NCBI GenBank assembly: GCA_964497495.1
Contig: CAZCCZ010000003.1
Location: forward strand, 1 to 64,000
Direction: 5' to 3'
From: CAXXOK01 sp964497495
Lineage (GTDB): Bacteria; Bacillota; Clostridia; Christensenellales; Aristaeellaceae
Length of the DNA stretch: 64,000 nucleotides
Numbering within the stretch: the first letter of the stretch is position 1; each line of letters starts with the position of its first letter. Shown here piece by piece: positions 1 to 7,855 of the stretch. Below the pieces are notes generated by a model, which saw only the letters and a list, made by a program, of their open reading frames with translations, did not search any database and had not been told where the DNA came from. The position numbers and the translations under genes were made by a program.

Positions 1-1
1 C

Positions 2-350
2 GAGACCACCATGTGCATGTACGAAATCCTGAAGGCCGGCGGCCTGCGGGGCGGCCTCAACTTCGACGCCAAGAACCGCCGCCCCAGCTACACGTACGAG
101 GACATGTTCCAGGGCTTCGTGCTGGGCATGGACACCTTCGCGCTGGGGCTGATCAAGGCGGCGGAACTGATCGAGGACGGGCGGATGGAAGCCTTCCTGA
201 AAGAGCGCTACGCCAGCTACGCCTCCACCGGCATCGGGCAGAAAATCCGCGCCGGCAAGGCGACGCTCGCGGAATGCGNNNNNNNNNNGCAGCGGCAGGC
301 AGGAATACCTGGAAGCGGTCGTGAACCAGGTTATGTTTGGAAAGGCGTGA
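2..350 (+). CDS. xylA: Xylose isomerase, C-terminal part (interrupted by assembly gap)
   Basis: This is the C-terminal end of D-xylose isomerase, which converts D-xylose to D-xylulose in the cytoplasm. The open frame enters from the left edge and contains GGLNFDAKNRR and DMFQGFVLGMDTFALGL, both typical of the distal XylA barrel. After 10 Ns the frame changes and encodes the usual XylA tail, SGRQEYLEAVVNQVMFGKA, ending in TGA at 348-350. The frame change is explained by the unknown true length of the gap: about 20-30 residues of the family's normal sequence are missing here. I do not read it as a biological frameshift. xylB starts 9 bp downstream, so the two form the usual xylAB operon. Confidence 0.9.
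279..288. other. Assembly gap (10 N)
   Basis: Ten consecutive Ns lie inside the end of xylA. The number is probably a placeholder, because the reading frame does not continue across it and some XylA residues are absent. Confidence 0.98.
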
Positions 351-359
351 GAGTAAACT

Positions 360-1886
360 ATGAAGAACCGTTATCTGCTGGGTATCGATCTGGGTACGAG
401 CGGCACCAAGACCGTTCTGTTTAACGAGGGCGGCGAAGCCGTCGCCAGCGCCACGGTGGAATATCCCCTGTACCAGCCGCACAACGGCTGGGCGGAGCAG
501 GCGCCGGAAGACTGGTGGAACGCCGCGGTCGTCACGCTGGGCAAAGTGGTTAAGGACAGCGGCGTGAACCCGGAGGACATCGCGGCGCTGGGCATCAGCG
601 GCCAGATGCACGGGTTGGTGATGCTGGACGAGAAGGGCGACGTGCTGCGGCCCGCCATCCTCTGGTGCGACCAGCGCACCGGCGTGGAATGCGCCGAGAT
701 CACCGAGATCGTCGGGGCCAAACGGCTGATTGAGATCACGGCCAACCCCGCGCTCACCGGCTTCACCGCGGGCAAGATCCGCTGGGTACAGAAGCACGAG
801 CCCGAGAACTACCGGAAATGCCGCCATATCCTGCTGCCGAAGGATTATCTGCGCTATAAGCTGACCGGCGACTTCGCCACCGAGGTCAGCGACGCCAGCG
901 GCATGCAGCTGCTCGACGTGCCTAAGCGCGGCTGGAGCGACGAGGTACTGGACAGGCTGGGCATCGAAAAGAGTTATCTGGGCAAGGTATACGAGAGTCC
1001 CGAGGTCACGGGCCGTATCAGCAAAGCGGTCGCGGCGATGACCGGGCTGTCCGAAAAGACGCTCGTGGTGGGCGGCGCGGGCGACAACGCCGCCGCCGCC
1101 GTAGGCACCGGCGTCGTGGCGGACGGGCGCGCGTTCACCACCATCGGCACCAGCGGCGTGGTTTTCGCCCATACGGACAAGCTGGCCATCGACCCCCTGG
1201 GCCGCGTGCACACCTTCTGCTGCGCCGTGCCGGGCGCCTGGCACGTGATGGGCGTTACCCAGGCGGCGGGCCTGTCCCTCAAATGGTTCCGGGATAATTT
1301 CTGCCACGCGGAGATCGACTCGGCCGCCGGCATGGACACCGACCCCTACGAACTGATGAACCAGGAAGCGGCGCTGAGCCCCATCGGGGCCAACCGCCTG
1401 TTTTACCTGCCTTACCTCATGGGGGAGCGCACCCCGCACCTGGACCCGGATTGCCGCGGCGTGTTCTTCGGCCTTTCCGCCATGCACCAGAAGCGGGATC
1501 TCATCCGCGCGGTAATGGAGGGCGTGACCTTCTCGCTTCGGGACTGTTTAAACGTGCTGGGCGAAATGGGCGTGCAGCCCGCGCAGATGCTGGCCACCGG
1601 CGGCGGCGGCCGCAGCAGGCTGTGGCGGCAGATGCTGGCGGATAACTACGGCTGCCCCGTGAGCACCACCCAGAGCAAGGAAGGCCCCGCGCTGGGCGTG
1701 GCGATCCTTGCGGGCGTGGGCGCGGGCATCTACCCGAGCGTGCGCGAGGCGTGCGACGGCATGATCCAGGTGGGGCCCTCGCAGGAGCCGGTTGCGGAGA
1801 ACATTCCCGTTTATTCCGCCTGCTATGACCAGTACCGGCAGCTGTACCCGGCGCTCAAGGACGCCTTCAAGCGGCTGGCGAAATAA
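360..1886 (+). CDS. xylB: Xylulokinase
   Basis: This FGGY-family sugar kinase of 508 residues, the usual XylB length, phosphorylates D-xylulose to D-xylulose 5-phosphate for the pentose phosphate pathway. The N-terminal phosphate-binding segment GIDLGTSGTK, the substrate-site segment ISGQMHGLVMLD, and in the second half the GDNAAAAVGTG and ATGGGGRS motifs of the actin-like ATPase fold are all present. It starts 9 bp after the xylA stop and is co-directional with it. The pairing with xylA makes xylulose the likely substrate rather than another FGGY sugar. Confidence 0.95.
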   Translation: MKNRYLLGIDLGTSGTKTVLFNEGGEAVASATVEYPLYQPHNGWAEQAPEDWWNAAVVTLGKVVKDSGVNPEDIAALGISGQMHGLVMLDEKGDVLRPAILWCDQRTGVECAEITEIVGAKRLIEITANPALTGFTAGKIRWVQKHEPENYRKCRHILLPKDYLRYKLTGDFATEVSDASGMQLLDVPKRGWSDEVLDRLGIEKSYLGKVYESPEVTGRISKAVAAMTGLSEKTLVVGGAGDNAAAAVGTGVVADGRAFTTIGTSGVVFAHTDKLAIDPLGRVHTFCCAVPGAWHVMGVTQAAGLSLKWFRDNFCHAEIDSAAGMDTDPYELMNQEAALSPIGANRLFYLPYLMGERTPHLDPDCRGVFFGLSAMHQKRDLIRAVMEGVTFSLRDCLNVLGEMGVQPAQMLATGGGGRSRLWRQMLADNYGCPVSTTQSKEGPALGVAILAGVGAGIYPSVREACDGMIQVGPSQEPVAENIPVYSACYDQYRQLYPALKDAFKRLAK

Positions 1887-1915
1887 CGGCAGACAATCTG
1901 ATTCATGAAAACGAA

Positions 1916-1955
1916 ACGTCGGGGACGGGGCCAAACGGCCCGCCTCCGGCGTTTT
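1916..1955 (+). terminator. Probable terminator after xylAB
   Basis: A GC-rich imperfect inverted repeat lies about 30 bp after the xylB stop. Its arms are CGTCGGGGACGGGGCC and GGCCCGCCTCCGGCG, and it is followed by a short TTTT run. There are a few mismatches and G-U pairs in the stem, so confidence is moderate. Confidence 0.5.
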
Positions 1956-2032
1956 GCTCATACGGCCGTTTTTTCTGGCGGCACGTTGCGCCGCGCCGTG
2001 TCGCATACCGTTGACGCAATGTTCAGCCACGT

Positions 2033-2062
2033 TTCACAAACAGCGCACCAAAGCGATATAGT
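2033..2062 (+). promoter_or_regulatory. Possible sigma-70-type promoter for the secreted beta-helix protein
   Basis: TTCACA (2033-2038) and TATAGT (2057-2062) are separated by 18 bp, about 45 bp before the gene start. The -35 is weak, so this is only a candidate. Confidence 0.4.
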
Positions 2063-2106
2063 AAAAAGATAGACTGTACGCGTAACCAGATGAGGAGGGA
2101 TTGAAC

Positions 2107-3576
2107 ATGAAGAAAGTTTTGGCGCTTATTCTTGCGATGAACGTATCTCTTGCGGGTATGGCGGCGCTTGCGGAGCCTACCGCGGGCGGGACGCCGCCCC
2201 AGGGGGCTCCGGCGGGGCAACAGCCCGGCGGCATGCCGGGCGGAAGCGGTACGGGCGGGATGCCCGGCGGCACAGGCTCGCAACCCGTCAGCTACACCGC
2301 AGTTACGGAGATCGACGGGGACTCGGCGCTTGACGGAGAAACGGACGAATCCACCGGCACGGACGAGAACGCGATTCTTGTGACGGCCGGGAACGTACAT
2401 ATCGGCGACGCGACGATTACCCGCAACTCCGCCGACAGCAGCGGCGGCGACGGCGCAAGCTTCTACGGCGTAGGCGCGGCCGTCCTTACGACCGGCGGAA
2501 CCCTGTACCTGACCGACAGCGATATCACGACCGACGCATCCGGCGGCACGGGCGTATTCGCCTACGGCGACGGCGTGGTTTACGTATCCGATACGGCCAT
2601 TACCACGGCGCAGGATACGTCCGGCGGCATCCACGTGGCGGGCGGCGGCACGCTGTACGCCAAAGACCTGACCGTAGAAACCGGCGGCGGATCGTCCGCA
2701 GCCATTCGCTCCGACCGTGGAGGCGGGACGATGGTGGTGGACGGCGGAACCTACGTTTCCAACGGAAGCGGCTCCCCGGCGATATACGTAACCGCGGATA
2801 TTACCGTCCACAACGCAACCCTGACGGCCAACGGCTCGGAAGCGTTATGCCTGGAAGGGCTCAATACCGTAAAACTGTATGACTGTGACCTTTCCGGGAA
2901 CATGCCGGATCAGGACCAGAACGACAACACATGGACGGTCATCCTGTACCAGAGCATGTCCGGCGACGCCGCCGCAGGCGAAGGCCGGTTCGAGATGGCG
3001 GGCGGCACGCTCGCTTCCGGGAACGGCGGGCTGTTCTACACCACCAACACGGAGAGCGAGTTTGTCCTTTCCGGCGTAACGATTACGGCGGCGGAGGACG
3101 GCGCGTACTTCCTGCGTTGCACCGGCAATGCCAACCAGCGCGGCTGGGGCGCGAGCGGGGCCAACGGCGCGGACTGTGCCTTCACCGGGATCGGTCAGGC
3201 GATGAACGGCGACATCCTTTGGGACAGTATTTCCCAGCTTGATCTGTACGCAACCTCCGGCAGCGTGCTGACCGGCGCGGTGATCGACGACGAATCCTGC
3301 GCGGGCAACGGCGGCGAAGGGTACTGTAACCTGTATATCGATTCGGATTCCACCTGGATCGTAACGGGGAACAGCACGCTGACCACGCTTTCCAACCTGG
3401 GTACGATCGCGGATGAAAACGGCGAGTCCGTGACCGTAGCCGGGACGGACGGAACGATCTACGTGCAGGGGACGAGCCCGTACGCGATCACCGTTACCCA
3501 ATACAACGCTTCCTGCGATCTGAGCGGCGCAGGCACCCCTGGCAACTGGAGCGATTACGAGGTGTCTTTCGAATAA
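2107..3576 (+). CDS. Secreted beta-helix-like (adhesin/carbohydrate-binding type) protein
   Basis: This protein of 489 residues is predicted to be exported. It begins with a Sec signal peptide (MKKVLALILAMNVSLAG, cleavage near ALA-EP), followed by a low-complexity Gly/Pro/Gln-rich linker to about residue 60. The rest is a long series of short beta-strand repeats rich in Gly, Thr, Asp and Ser (TGGTLYLTD, GGTLYAKD, GGTMVVDGG type), as in right-handed parallel beta-helix surface proteins. There is no LPXTG, SLH or transmembrane tail, so it may be released or held by unknown means. The ATG at 2107 is chosen over the TTG at 2101 because AGGAGG at 2093-2098 gives 8-bp spacing. It stands alone between two terminators. 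Ligand and role are unknown. Confidence 0.75.
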   Translation: MKKVLALILAMNVSLAGMAALAEPTAGGTPPQGAPAGQQPGGMPGGSGTGGMPGGTGSQPVSYTAVTEIDGDSALDGETDESTGTDENAILVTAGNVHIGDATITRNSADSSGGDGASFYGVGAAVLTTGGTLYLTDSDITTDASGGTGVFAYGDGVVYVSDTAITTAQDTSGGIHVAGGGTLYAKDLTVETGGGSSAAIRSDRGGGTMVVDGGTYVSNGSGSPAIYVTADITVHNATLTANGSEALCLEGLNTVKLYDCDLSGNMPDQDQNDNTWTVILYQSMSGDAAAGEGRFEMAGGTLASGNGGLFYTTNTESEFVLSGVTITAAEDGAYFLRCTGNANQRGWGASGANGADCAFTGIGQAMNGDILWDSISQLDLYATSGSVLTGAVIDDESCAGNGGEGYCNLYIDSDSTWIVTGNSTLTTLSNLGTIADENGESVTVAGTDGTIYVQGTSPYAITVTQYNASCDLSGAGTPGNWSDYEVSFE

Positions 3577-3603
3577 TGCGGCTGCGCACCCCACCAGACA
3601 AAC

Positions 3604-3626
3604 GGGCCGTCCGTAACGGGCGGCCC
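3604..3626. terminator. Hairpin after the beta-helix gene
   Basis: A 10-bp stem (GGGCCGTCCG / CGGGCGGCCC, one G-U pair) with a 3-nt loop lies 28 bp after the stop codon. There is no T tract, so it may act as a transcript-end stabiliser rather than a strict intrinsic terminator. Confidence 0.45.
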
Positions 3627-3628
3627 GT

Positions 3629-3755
3629 CAGCTTGTTGAAAAAGGCCCATCTGCGTTGTCAGCTGTGGGAAGGCAAGGGGTAACCCTTACGAACGAGTAA
3701 GCTCAACCCCTTGCCACCCTTGCTTCCTAGCATCTGAACCTTTTTGAGCAAGCTG
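3629..3755. repeat. MITE-like nested palindromic repeat (about 127 bp)
   Basis: The ends are imperfect inverted repeats: CAGCTTGTTGAAAAAGG at the left, and CCTTTTTGAGCAAGCTG at the right. Inside them lies a second inverted pair, GGCAAGGGGT and ACCCCTTGCC. No coding potential is seen in either strand. The nested palindrome and terminal repeats look like a small non-autonomous mobile element or a REP-like family. The flanking DNA up to 3887 shows no gene. Confidence 0.65.
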
Positions 3756-3887
3756 CGGTTGGGAGCCTACCGGAGGTTTGTCAGCGGTCTGAGGCGGGCG
3801 TAAGCCCGCCTTTTCATGTGACGGGCCGCCGATACGGTACCGTCCCGGCTGCTGCGAACGAAATTTGCGCCCGAAGGCCCGTATCCT

Positions 3888-3916
3888 TTGCGGTACCTTA
3901 TCTGATCTGTTATAAT
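3888..3916 (+). promoter_or_regulatory. Promoter of the QueG-like gene
   Basis: TTGCGG (3888-3893), 17 bp, then TATAAT (3911-3916). The ATG follows 32 bp later, with a GGGAGGAAG ribosome site. Confidence 0.65.
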
Positions 3917-3948
3917 ATTGAAAAAGAAATGCGGGGAGGAAGCTGCGG

Positions 3949-4659
3949 ATGCGCACTTCCAGTGAAATCAAAGCTTATTTTCTGACAAACGGCGCCGATC
4001 TGTGCGGAGTGGCTTCCATCGACCGGTTCAGCGGCGCCCCGCAGGGCTACCACCCGCGCGACGTGTTGCCGGAAGCGCGCTCCGTCATCGCCATCGCCCG
4101 CCGGTTTCCGGCCGGTACGCTACGGTGCGGTACCAGCGTGCCTTACACCATTACGCGCAACATGCTCAGCGACGAACTGGAGAAGCTTGTGTTCCGTTTC
4201 TGCTGCGCCATGGATCTGGACGGGGTTGTGGCGGTGCCCACCGGCACCATCGGGCCTACGGAGTTCGACGTCCGCACCGGGCGTTCCCGCAACATCATCT
4301 CCGCCAAACACGCGGCGCAGGCCGCCGGGTTGGGGGTCATCGGACGGAACACGCTGCTGATCACCCCCGAATACGGCAACATGGTCTGGCTGAGCGCCGT
4401 CGTATGCGAGCTTGAATTGGAACCCGACCCCGTGATTCAAAGGGACTACTGCGGGAACTGCCGCCTTTGCGTGGACGCCTGCCCCATTCACGCCGTGGGC
4501 GAACCCGAACTGAAACAGAACGACTGCTCTCAATATGCTTTCGGGGGCGAGAACGGCGGCGAGTGGAAGATACGGTGCTACCGCTGCCGCGAGGTCTGCC
4601 CACACTGCCTGGGGGAAAAGAACCGCGCCGTTGCGACCGCCCGCCGAGAGCATAGCTGA
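3949..4659 (+). CDS. Epoxyqueuosine-reductase-like 4Fe-4S protein
   Basis: This 236-residue protein resembles the C-terminal two-thirds of the QueG family. The segments RSVIAIARRFP, SAKHAAQAAGLGVIGRNTLLITPEYGN and the ferredoxin-type cluster motif CGNCRLCVDACPIHA (about residues 164-178) are characteristic. A second Cys set, CYRCREVCPHC, lies near the C-terminus. It is shorter than bona fide QueG (about 310-380 residues), and the C-terminal HEAT-like part is missing. It is therefore probably one of the paralogous QueG-like Fe-S proteins of unknown substrate found in Clostridia. The EEP-fold gene follows 120 bp later and may be cotranscribed. Confidence 0.7.
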   Translation: MRTSSEIKAYFLTNGADLCGVASIDRFSGAPQGYHPRDVLPEARSVIAIARRFPAGTLRCGTSVPYTITRNMLSDELEKLVFRFCCAMDLDGVVAVPTGTIGPTEFDVRTGRSRNIISAKHAAQAAGLGVIGRNTLLITPEYGNMVWLSAVVCELELEPDPVIQRDYCGNCRLCVDACPIHAVGEPELKQNDCSQYAFGGENGGEWKIRCYRCREVCPHCLGEKNRAVATARREHS

Positions 4660-4779
4660 AAGCACCGCTCGGGGAAGCGACGCGCCCGGGGTTTCCCCAC
4701 GAACGATTCAACCGGCGGCGTTCGCCCGCATGCCCCGCCCGCGCTCGCGGGAAGCCGAAGGAAAAGCGAGGAGATCACG

Positions 4780-5847
4780 ATGCGGAAACTGCGTCTGTTG
4801 CTGAAAGGGATTCTGATTCTTCTTTTGGCGGTCGTGGTGCTGGCCGCCGGCGTTTTGGCGTGGCTGACGATCACGGAGTATCGGCCTGCCGACGTGGAAA
4901 CCCTCGCGGTGACCCCCGGAGCGAAGCGGGACACGGCGCAGACCGGGAAACTGTACAAGCTGGTAACCCTCAACGCGGGCTACGGCGGGCTGGGACGCGA
5001 AGAGGATTACTTTATGGACGGCGGCACGAAGGTCGCGCCGAAATCCGCCGACGAAGTGAAAGGAAACCTCTCCGGCCTGCTTTCCGCCCTGTCCATGCAG
5101 GACGCGGACATCTGTTTCCTGCAGGAAACGGACGTTTCCTCCAAACGCTCCTTCCATATCGACGAGGTGGATTATTTCAGCCACGGCCTGTCGATGGGCT
5201 GGGCGTTCGCGTACAACCTCCGCTGCTCGTTCATTCCCTACCCGTGGCCGCCGATCGGCAAGGTGGCAAGCGGGCTGACGACGCTCAACAACCTGGCCGT
5301 GACCGAAGCGACCCGCGAGAGCCTGCCCGTGCCGTTCGGCTGGCCGCTGAGAATCGCCAACCTGAAGCGCTGCCTGCTGGTGGAACGGCTGCCGGTGGCC
5401 GGCAGCGACAAGACGCTGGTGCTGGTGAACCTGCACCTGGAGGCGTACAGCAGCGTGGAGGGACGCAAGGCCCAGATGACGCAGCTTTCGACGATGCTGA
5501 AAATGGAGCGTGCCAACGGGAATTACGTGATCGCGGGCGGAGACTTCAACCAGTCCTTCCCCGGAGCGCTGGAAAAGTATCCCCTGCCGGAAAACCCGGC
5601 GTGGGAACCCGGACTGTTGAGCGACGACGATCTGCCGGACGGTTTCGCCTTTGCGTACGACATGAGCGTGCCCACCTGCCGCGCGCTGGACAAGCCTTAC
5701 GACGGGAACCGCAGCGGCCTGACGGCGTACGTGATCGACGGCTTTATCGTCTCCGATAACGTAAAGGTGAATTCCGTAGAGACCGTCGACCTGAATTTCC
5801 GTAACACCGACCATCAGCCGGTGGTCATGGAGTTTACGCTGGAATAG
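4780..5847 (+). CDS. Membrane-anchored endonuclease/exonuclease/phosphatase family protein
   Basis: This 355-residue protein has one N-terminal hydrophobic helix (about residues 8-30: LLLKGILILLLAVVVLAAGVL), which anchors a catalytic domain outside the cell. The domain carries EEP-fold motifs in order: LVTLNAGYGG, CFLQETDV (catalytic Glu), LVLVNLHLEAYS, IAGGDFNQS and the terminal NTDHQPVVMEF. These are the metal- and phosphate-binding residues of the DNase I/sphingomyelinase/phosphodiesterase superfamily. The substrate could be nucleic acid, phospholipid or an inositol phosphate, and the sequence does not decide. The start is supported by GAGGAG 8 bp upstream. Confidence 0.8.
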   Translation: MRKLRLLLKGILILLLAVVVLAAGVLAWLTITEYRPADVETLAVTPGAKRDTAQTGKLYKLVTLNAGYGGLGREEDYFMDGGTKVAPKSADEVKGNLSGLLSALSMQDADICFLQETDVSSKRSFHIDEVDYFSHGLSMGWAFAYNLRCSFIPYPWPPIGKVASGLTTLNNLAVTEATRESLPVPFGWPLRIANLKRCLLVERLPVAGSDKTLVLVNLHLEAYSSVEGRKAQMTQLSTMLKMERANGNYVIAGGDFNQSFPGALEKYPLPENPAWEPGLLSDDDLPDGFAFAYDMSVPTCRALDKPYDGNRSGLTAYVIDGFIVSDNVKVNSVETVDLNFRNTDHQPVVMEFTLE

Positions 5848-5956
5848 CGCAAAGCGCTAATGGGTGCCGCGGTTATGCTCGCGGCTGCGCATTTGATGGT
5901 TTTGATATCTAACATCTTACTTGTTACAACAATATAATATGAAGTATGCGAAGTAT

Positions 5957-6010
5957 GCGCCTGCGGGCGCAGCAGGGGCTTTCCGCTCGCCCCTGCACCC
6001 TTCGGGCGGC
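5957..6010 (+). repeat. GC-rich palindromic repeat, copy A
   Basis: This contains GCGCCTGCGGGCGC, then CAGGGGC-TTTCCGCTC-GCCCCTG (perfect 7-bp stem), then CCCTTCGGGCGGC. It shares its order and wording with the copies at 19301-19340 and 29527-29580. Confidence 0.65.
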
Positions 6011-6271
6011 TCTTTAACTTATTATCGTTCCTTGTTTGTCAGAGAATCGCGCCTGCTGGTACGGTTAAAGAAACCACAAGGCATAACCTTAGAAATATCC
6101 AAGAAAGTCTATAAACTGATATGACGCCCAAAGGATGCGGAGGCGAGCGGAAGTTCCGGTCGCCCAATCTGCGCAGGCTGCACTGTCGTTTGCCTGCTTG
6201 TTTCGCTCTTCCCCCTGCGGATCGCCCTCGCCTTCGGCGAAGTGCCCACCGGGCACACGTTTCCCTCCGAT

Positions 6272-6291
6272 GCCCCTGCCCGCGCCCGCAG
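6272..6291 (-). repeat. GC-rich palindromic repeat, partial copy D
   Basis: On the minus strand these bases read CTGCGGGCGCGGGCAGGGGC. This is identical to 20 bases of the copy at 29527-29580, but the other half of the repeat is diverged. Confidence 0.55.
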
Positions 6292-6454
6292 ATGCGGCAC
6301 CCATCGCGCTGCGCGGCCGTCGCCGATATGAATATTCCGGGCGCGGAAAAACCAACCGCCGAAGGATACCCGAGCGAAAACCTGCGAAAAAGAAGCGATC
6401 AGGTTTTTTCATTGTATTCAAACCGTTTAAATGTGCATTCCGGCGAATTACGGC

Positions 6455-6483
6455 TTGCAAAAAGACGTTCTATCTTCTATAAT
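6455..6483 (+). promoter_or_regulatory. Promoter of the Liv-type transporter operon
   Basis: TTGCAA (6455-6460), a 17-bp spacer, and TATAAT (6478-6483), about 37 bp before the ATG of the binding-protein gene. Confidence 0.7.
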
Positions 6484-6520
6484 GCGAGTACACCAATATA
6501 TTGGGAGGCGAAAGGTTTAT

Positions 6521-7681
6521 ATGAAGAAGATCGTTGCGGTTGTACTTGCCCTTGCGCTGGTACTGTCCTTCTCCGCCGTCGCCATGGCTGAGAACGTGGT
6601 CAAGATCGGCGTATACGAACCCGCTTCCGGCGACAGCGGCGCCGGCGGGAAACAGGAAACGCTGGGCATCCAGTACGCGAACTACGTGCAGCCCACCGTG
6701 GAAATCGGCGGTGAAACCTATAAGGTAGAGCTGGAATACGCGGATAACGGCTCCTCCGCGGATAAAGCCCCCTCCGCCGCGCAGCAGCTGGTCAGCGCTG
6801 GCGTGAGCGTGGTGCTCGGCTCCTACGGCTCCGGCGTGTCCATGGCCGGCTCCCCCTACTTCGCGGATGCGGGCATCGCGGCTATCGGCATCAGCTGCAC
6901 CAACCCGGGCGTCACCGCGGACAACACCCACTACTTCCGCATCTGCTTCCTGGACCCCTTCCAGGGTACGGTTCTGGCCAACTACGCCTACAAGACGCTG
7001 GGCGTGACCAAGGCCTACTGCCTGGCCGAGCTGGGCAACGAGTACGACGTGGGCCTGTGCCATTACTTCGTGGAAGCGTTTGAAAAGCTGGGCGGCACCG
7101 TCGTTTCCAACGACACGTTCCCCACCGGCAACTCCGACTTCACCTCCTACATCAACACCGCCAGCACGCTGGGCGCCGAGGTGTTCTTCGCGCCCTGCTC
7201 CATCGCCTACTCCACGCAGATCATCGCGCAGGCCAACGCCCTGAACGTGACCTTCCCGCTCCTGGGCGGCGATACCTGGGACAGCAACAAGGTCATCGAG
7301 GCGGCCAAGGGCACGACCCAGAAGATCTACATCGACACCTTCTACCAGGAGGGCGGCGCGCCCGAGTTCGACAGCGGGTTTAAGGCCTGGCTGAACGCCA
7401 ACCCCGACATGCTCACCAACAACGGCGGCAACGACATGGTCGCGGCCGTGAGCGCCATGGGGTACGATGCGTACTTCGTCGCACTGGAGGCTTTGAAAGC
7501 CGCCGGCACCACCGATTCCAAGGCCGTCAACGCGGCCATCTGGAACGTGGACTACACCGGCGTGTCCGGCGAGATCAAGTTCGCCGAGCCCGGCGACGCC
7601 ATCCGTAGCGTGGCATACATCAAGACCGCCAACACCGAAACCGGCGCCTGGGACTTCGTGACCGTGCAGAGCGTGGACTAA
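6521..7681 (+). CDS. ABC transporter substrate-binding protein, branched-chain amino acid (Peripla_BP_6/LivJ) type
   Basis: This 386-residue extracytoplasmic solute receptor starts at the ATG at 6521, with GGGAGG 13 bp upstream; an earlier in-frame ATG has no ribosome site. The signal peptide MKKIVAVVLALALVLSF ends near AMA-EN. The mature part has the family segments VKIGVYEPASGDSGAGGKQE, a QQLVSAGVSVVLGSYGSG motif and a late NGGNDMVAAVSAMGYDAY motif. It heads the transporter operon. Family members bind amino acids, urea, amides or aromatic compounds, so the ligand cannot be read from sequence. The nearby purine cluster makes a purine or ureide ligand worth testing. The signal peptide has no lipobox cysteine, which is unusual for a monoderm Gram-positive receptor. 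Confidence 0.85.
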   Translation: MKKIVAVVLALALVLSFSAVAMAENVVKIGVYEPASGDSGAGGKQETLGIQYANYVQPTVEIGGETYKVELEYADNGSSADKAPSAAQQLVSAGVSVVLGSYGSGVSMAGSPYFADAGIAAIGISCTNPGVTADNTHYFRICFLDPFQGTVLANYAYKTLGVTKAYCLAELGNEYDVGLCHYFVEAFEKLGGTVVSNDTFPTGNSDFTSYINTASTLGAEVFFAPCSIAYSTQIIAQANALNVTFPLLGGDTWDSNKVIEAAKGTTQKIYIDTFYQEGGAPEFDSGFKAWLNANPDMLTNNGGNDMVAAVSAMGYDAYFVALEALKAAGTTDSKAVNAAIWNVDYTGVSGEIKFAEPGDAIRSVAYIKTANTETGAWDFVTVQSVD

Positions 7682-7719
7682 CCCCCTCGCTGTGCCGTCC
7701 AAGCCCGGCGTAACACGCA

Positions 7720-7759
7720 GCGATAGCGGCGAGGGCAGCCCTGCCCCCGCCGCTATCGC
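7720..7759. promoter_or_regulatory. Strong intercistronic hairpin between receptor and permease genes
   Basis: GCGATAGCGGCG (7720-7731) pairs perfectly with CGCCGCTATCGC (7748-7759), and an inner GGGCAG/CTGCCC extends the stem. No T tract follows. Hairpins in this position commonly stabilise or partly attenuate the mRNA, so that the receptor is made in excess over the membrane parts. Confidence 0.65.
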
Positions 7760-7855
7760 GTTACATCGCCCGCGCGGCTCCCGTTTCCCGATCTTTCGCC
7801 CGCCTCTTCGCTTTTTTCATGCCTTATTCTTTCCCGGCGTCAAGGAGGTCTTTCC

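Larger units (their letters stand above)
5848..6454. other. Gene-free region with GC-rich palindromic repeats
   Basis: About 600 bp without a convincing gene. The open frames here have no family features and overlap one another. The region holds two copies of a palindromic repeat (5957-6010 and 6272-6291) and several short GC-rich hairpins. An AT-rich stretch at 5900-5945 is unassigned. The right edge becomes the promoter of the transporter operon. Confidence 0.6.

Noticed and set aside
279..350. Frameshift in xylA
   Set aside because: The frame change coincides with the 10-N gap of unknown true length.
153..1487. 444-codon open frame antisense to xylB
   Set aside because: It overlaps a strongly supported xylulokinase, is low-complexity in Ala/Arg/His, and has no ribosome site. 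It is a shadow of GC-rich codon use.
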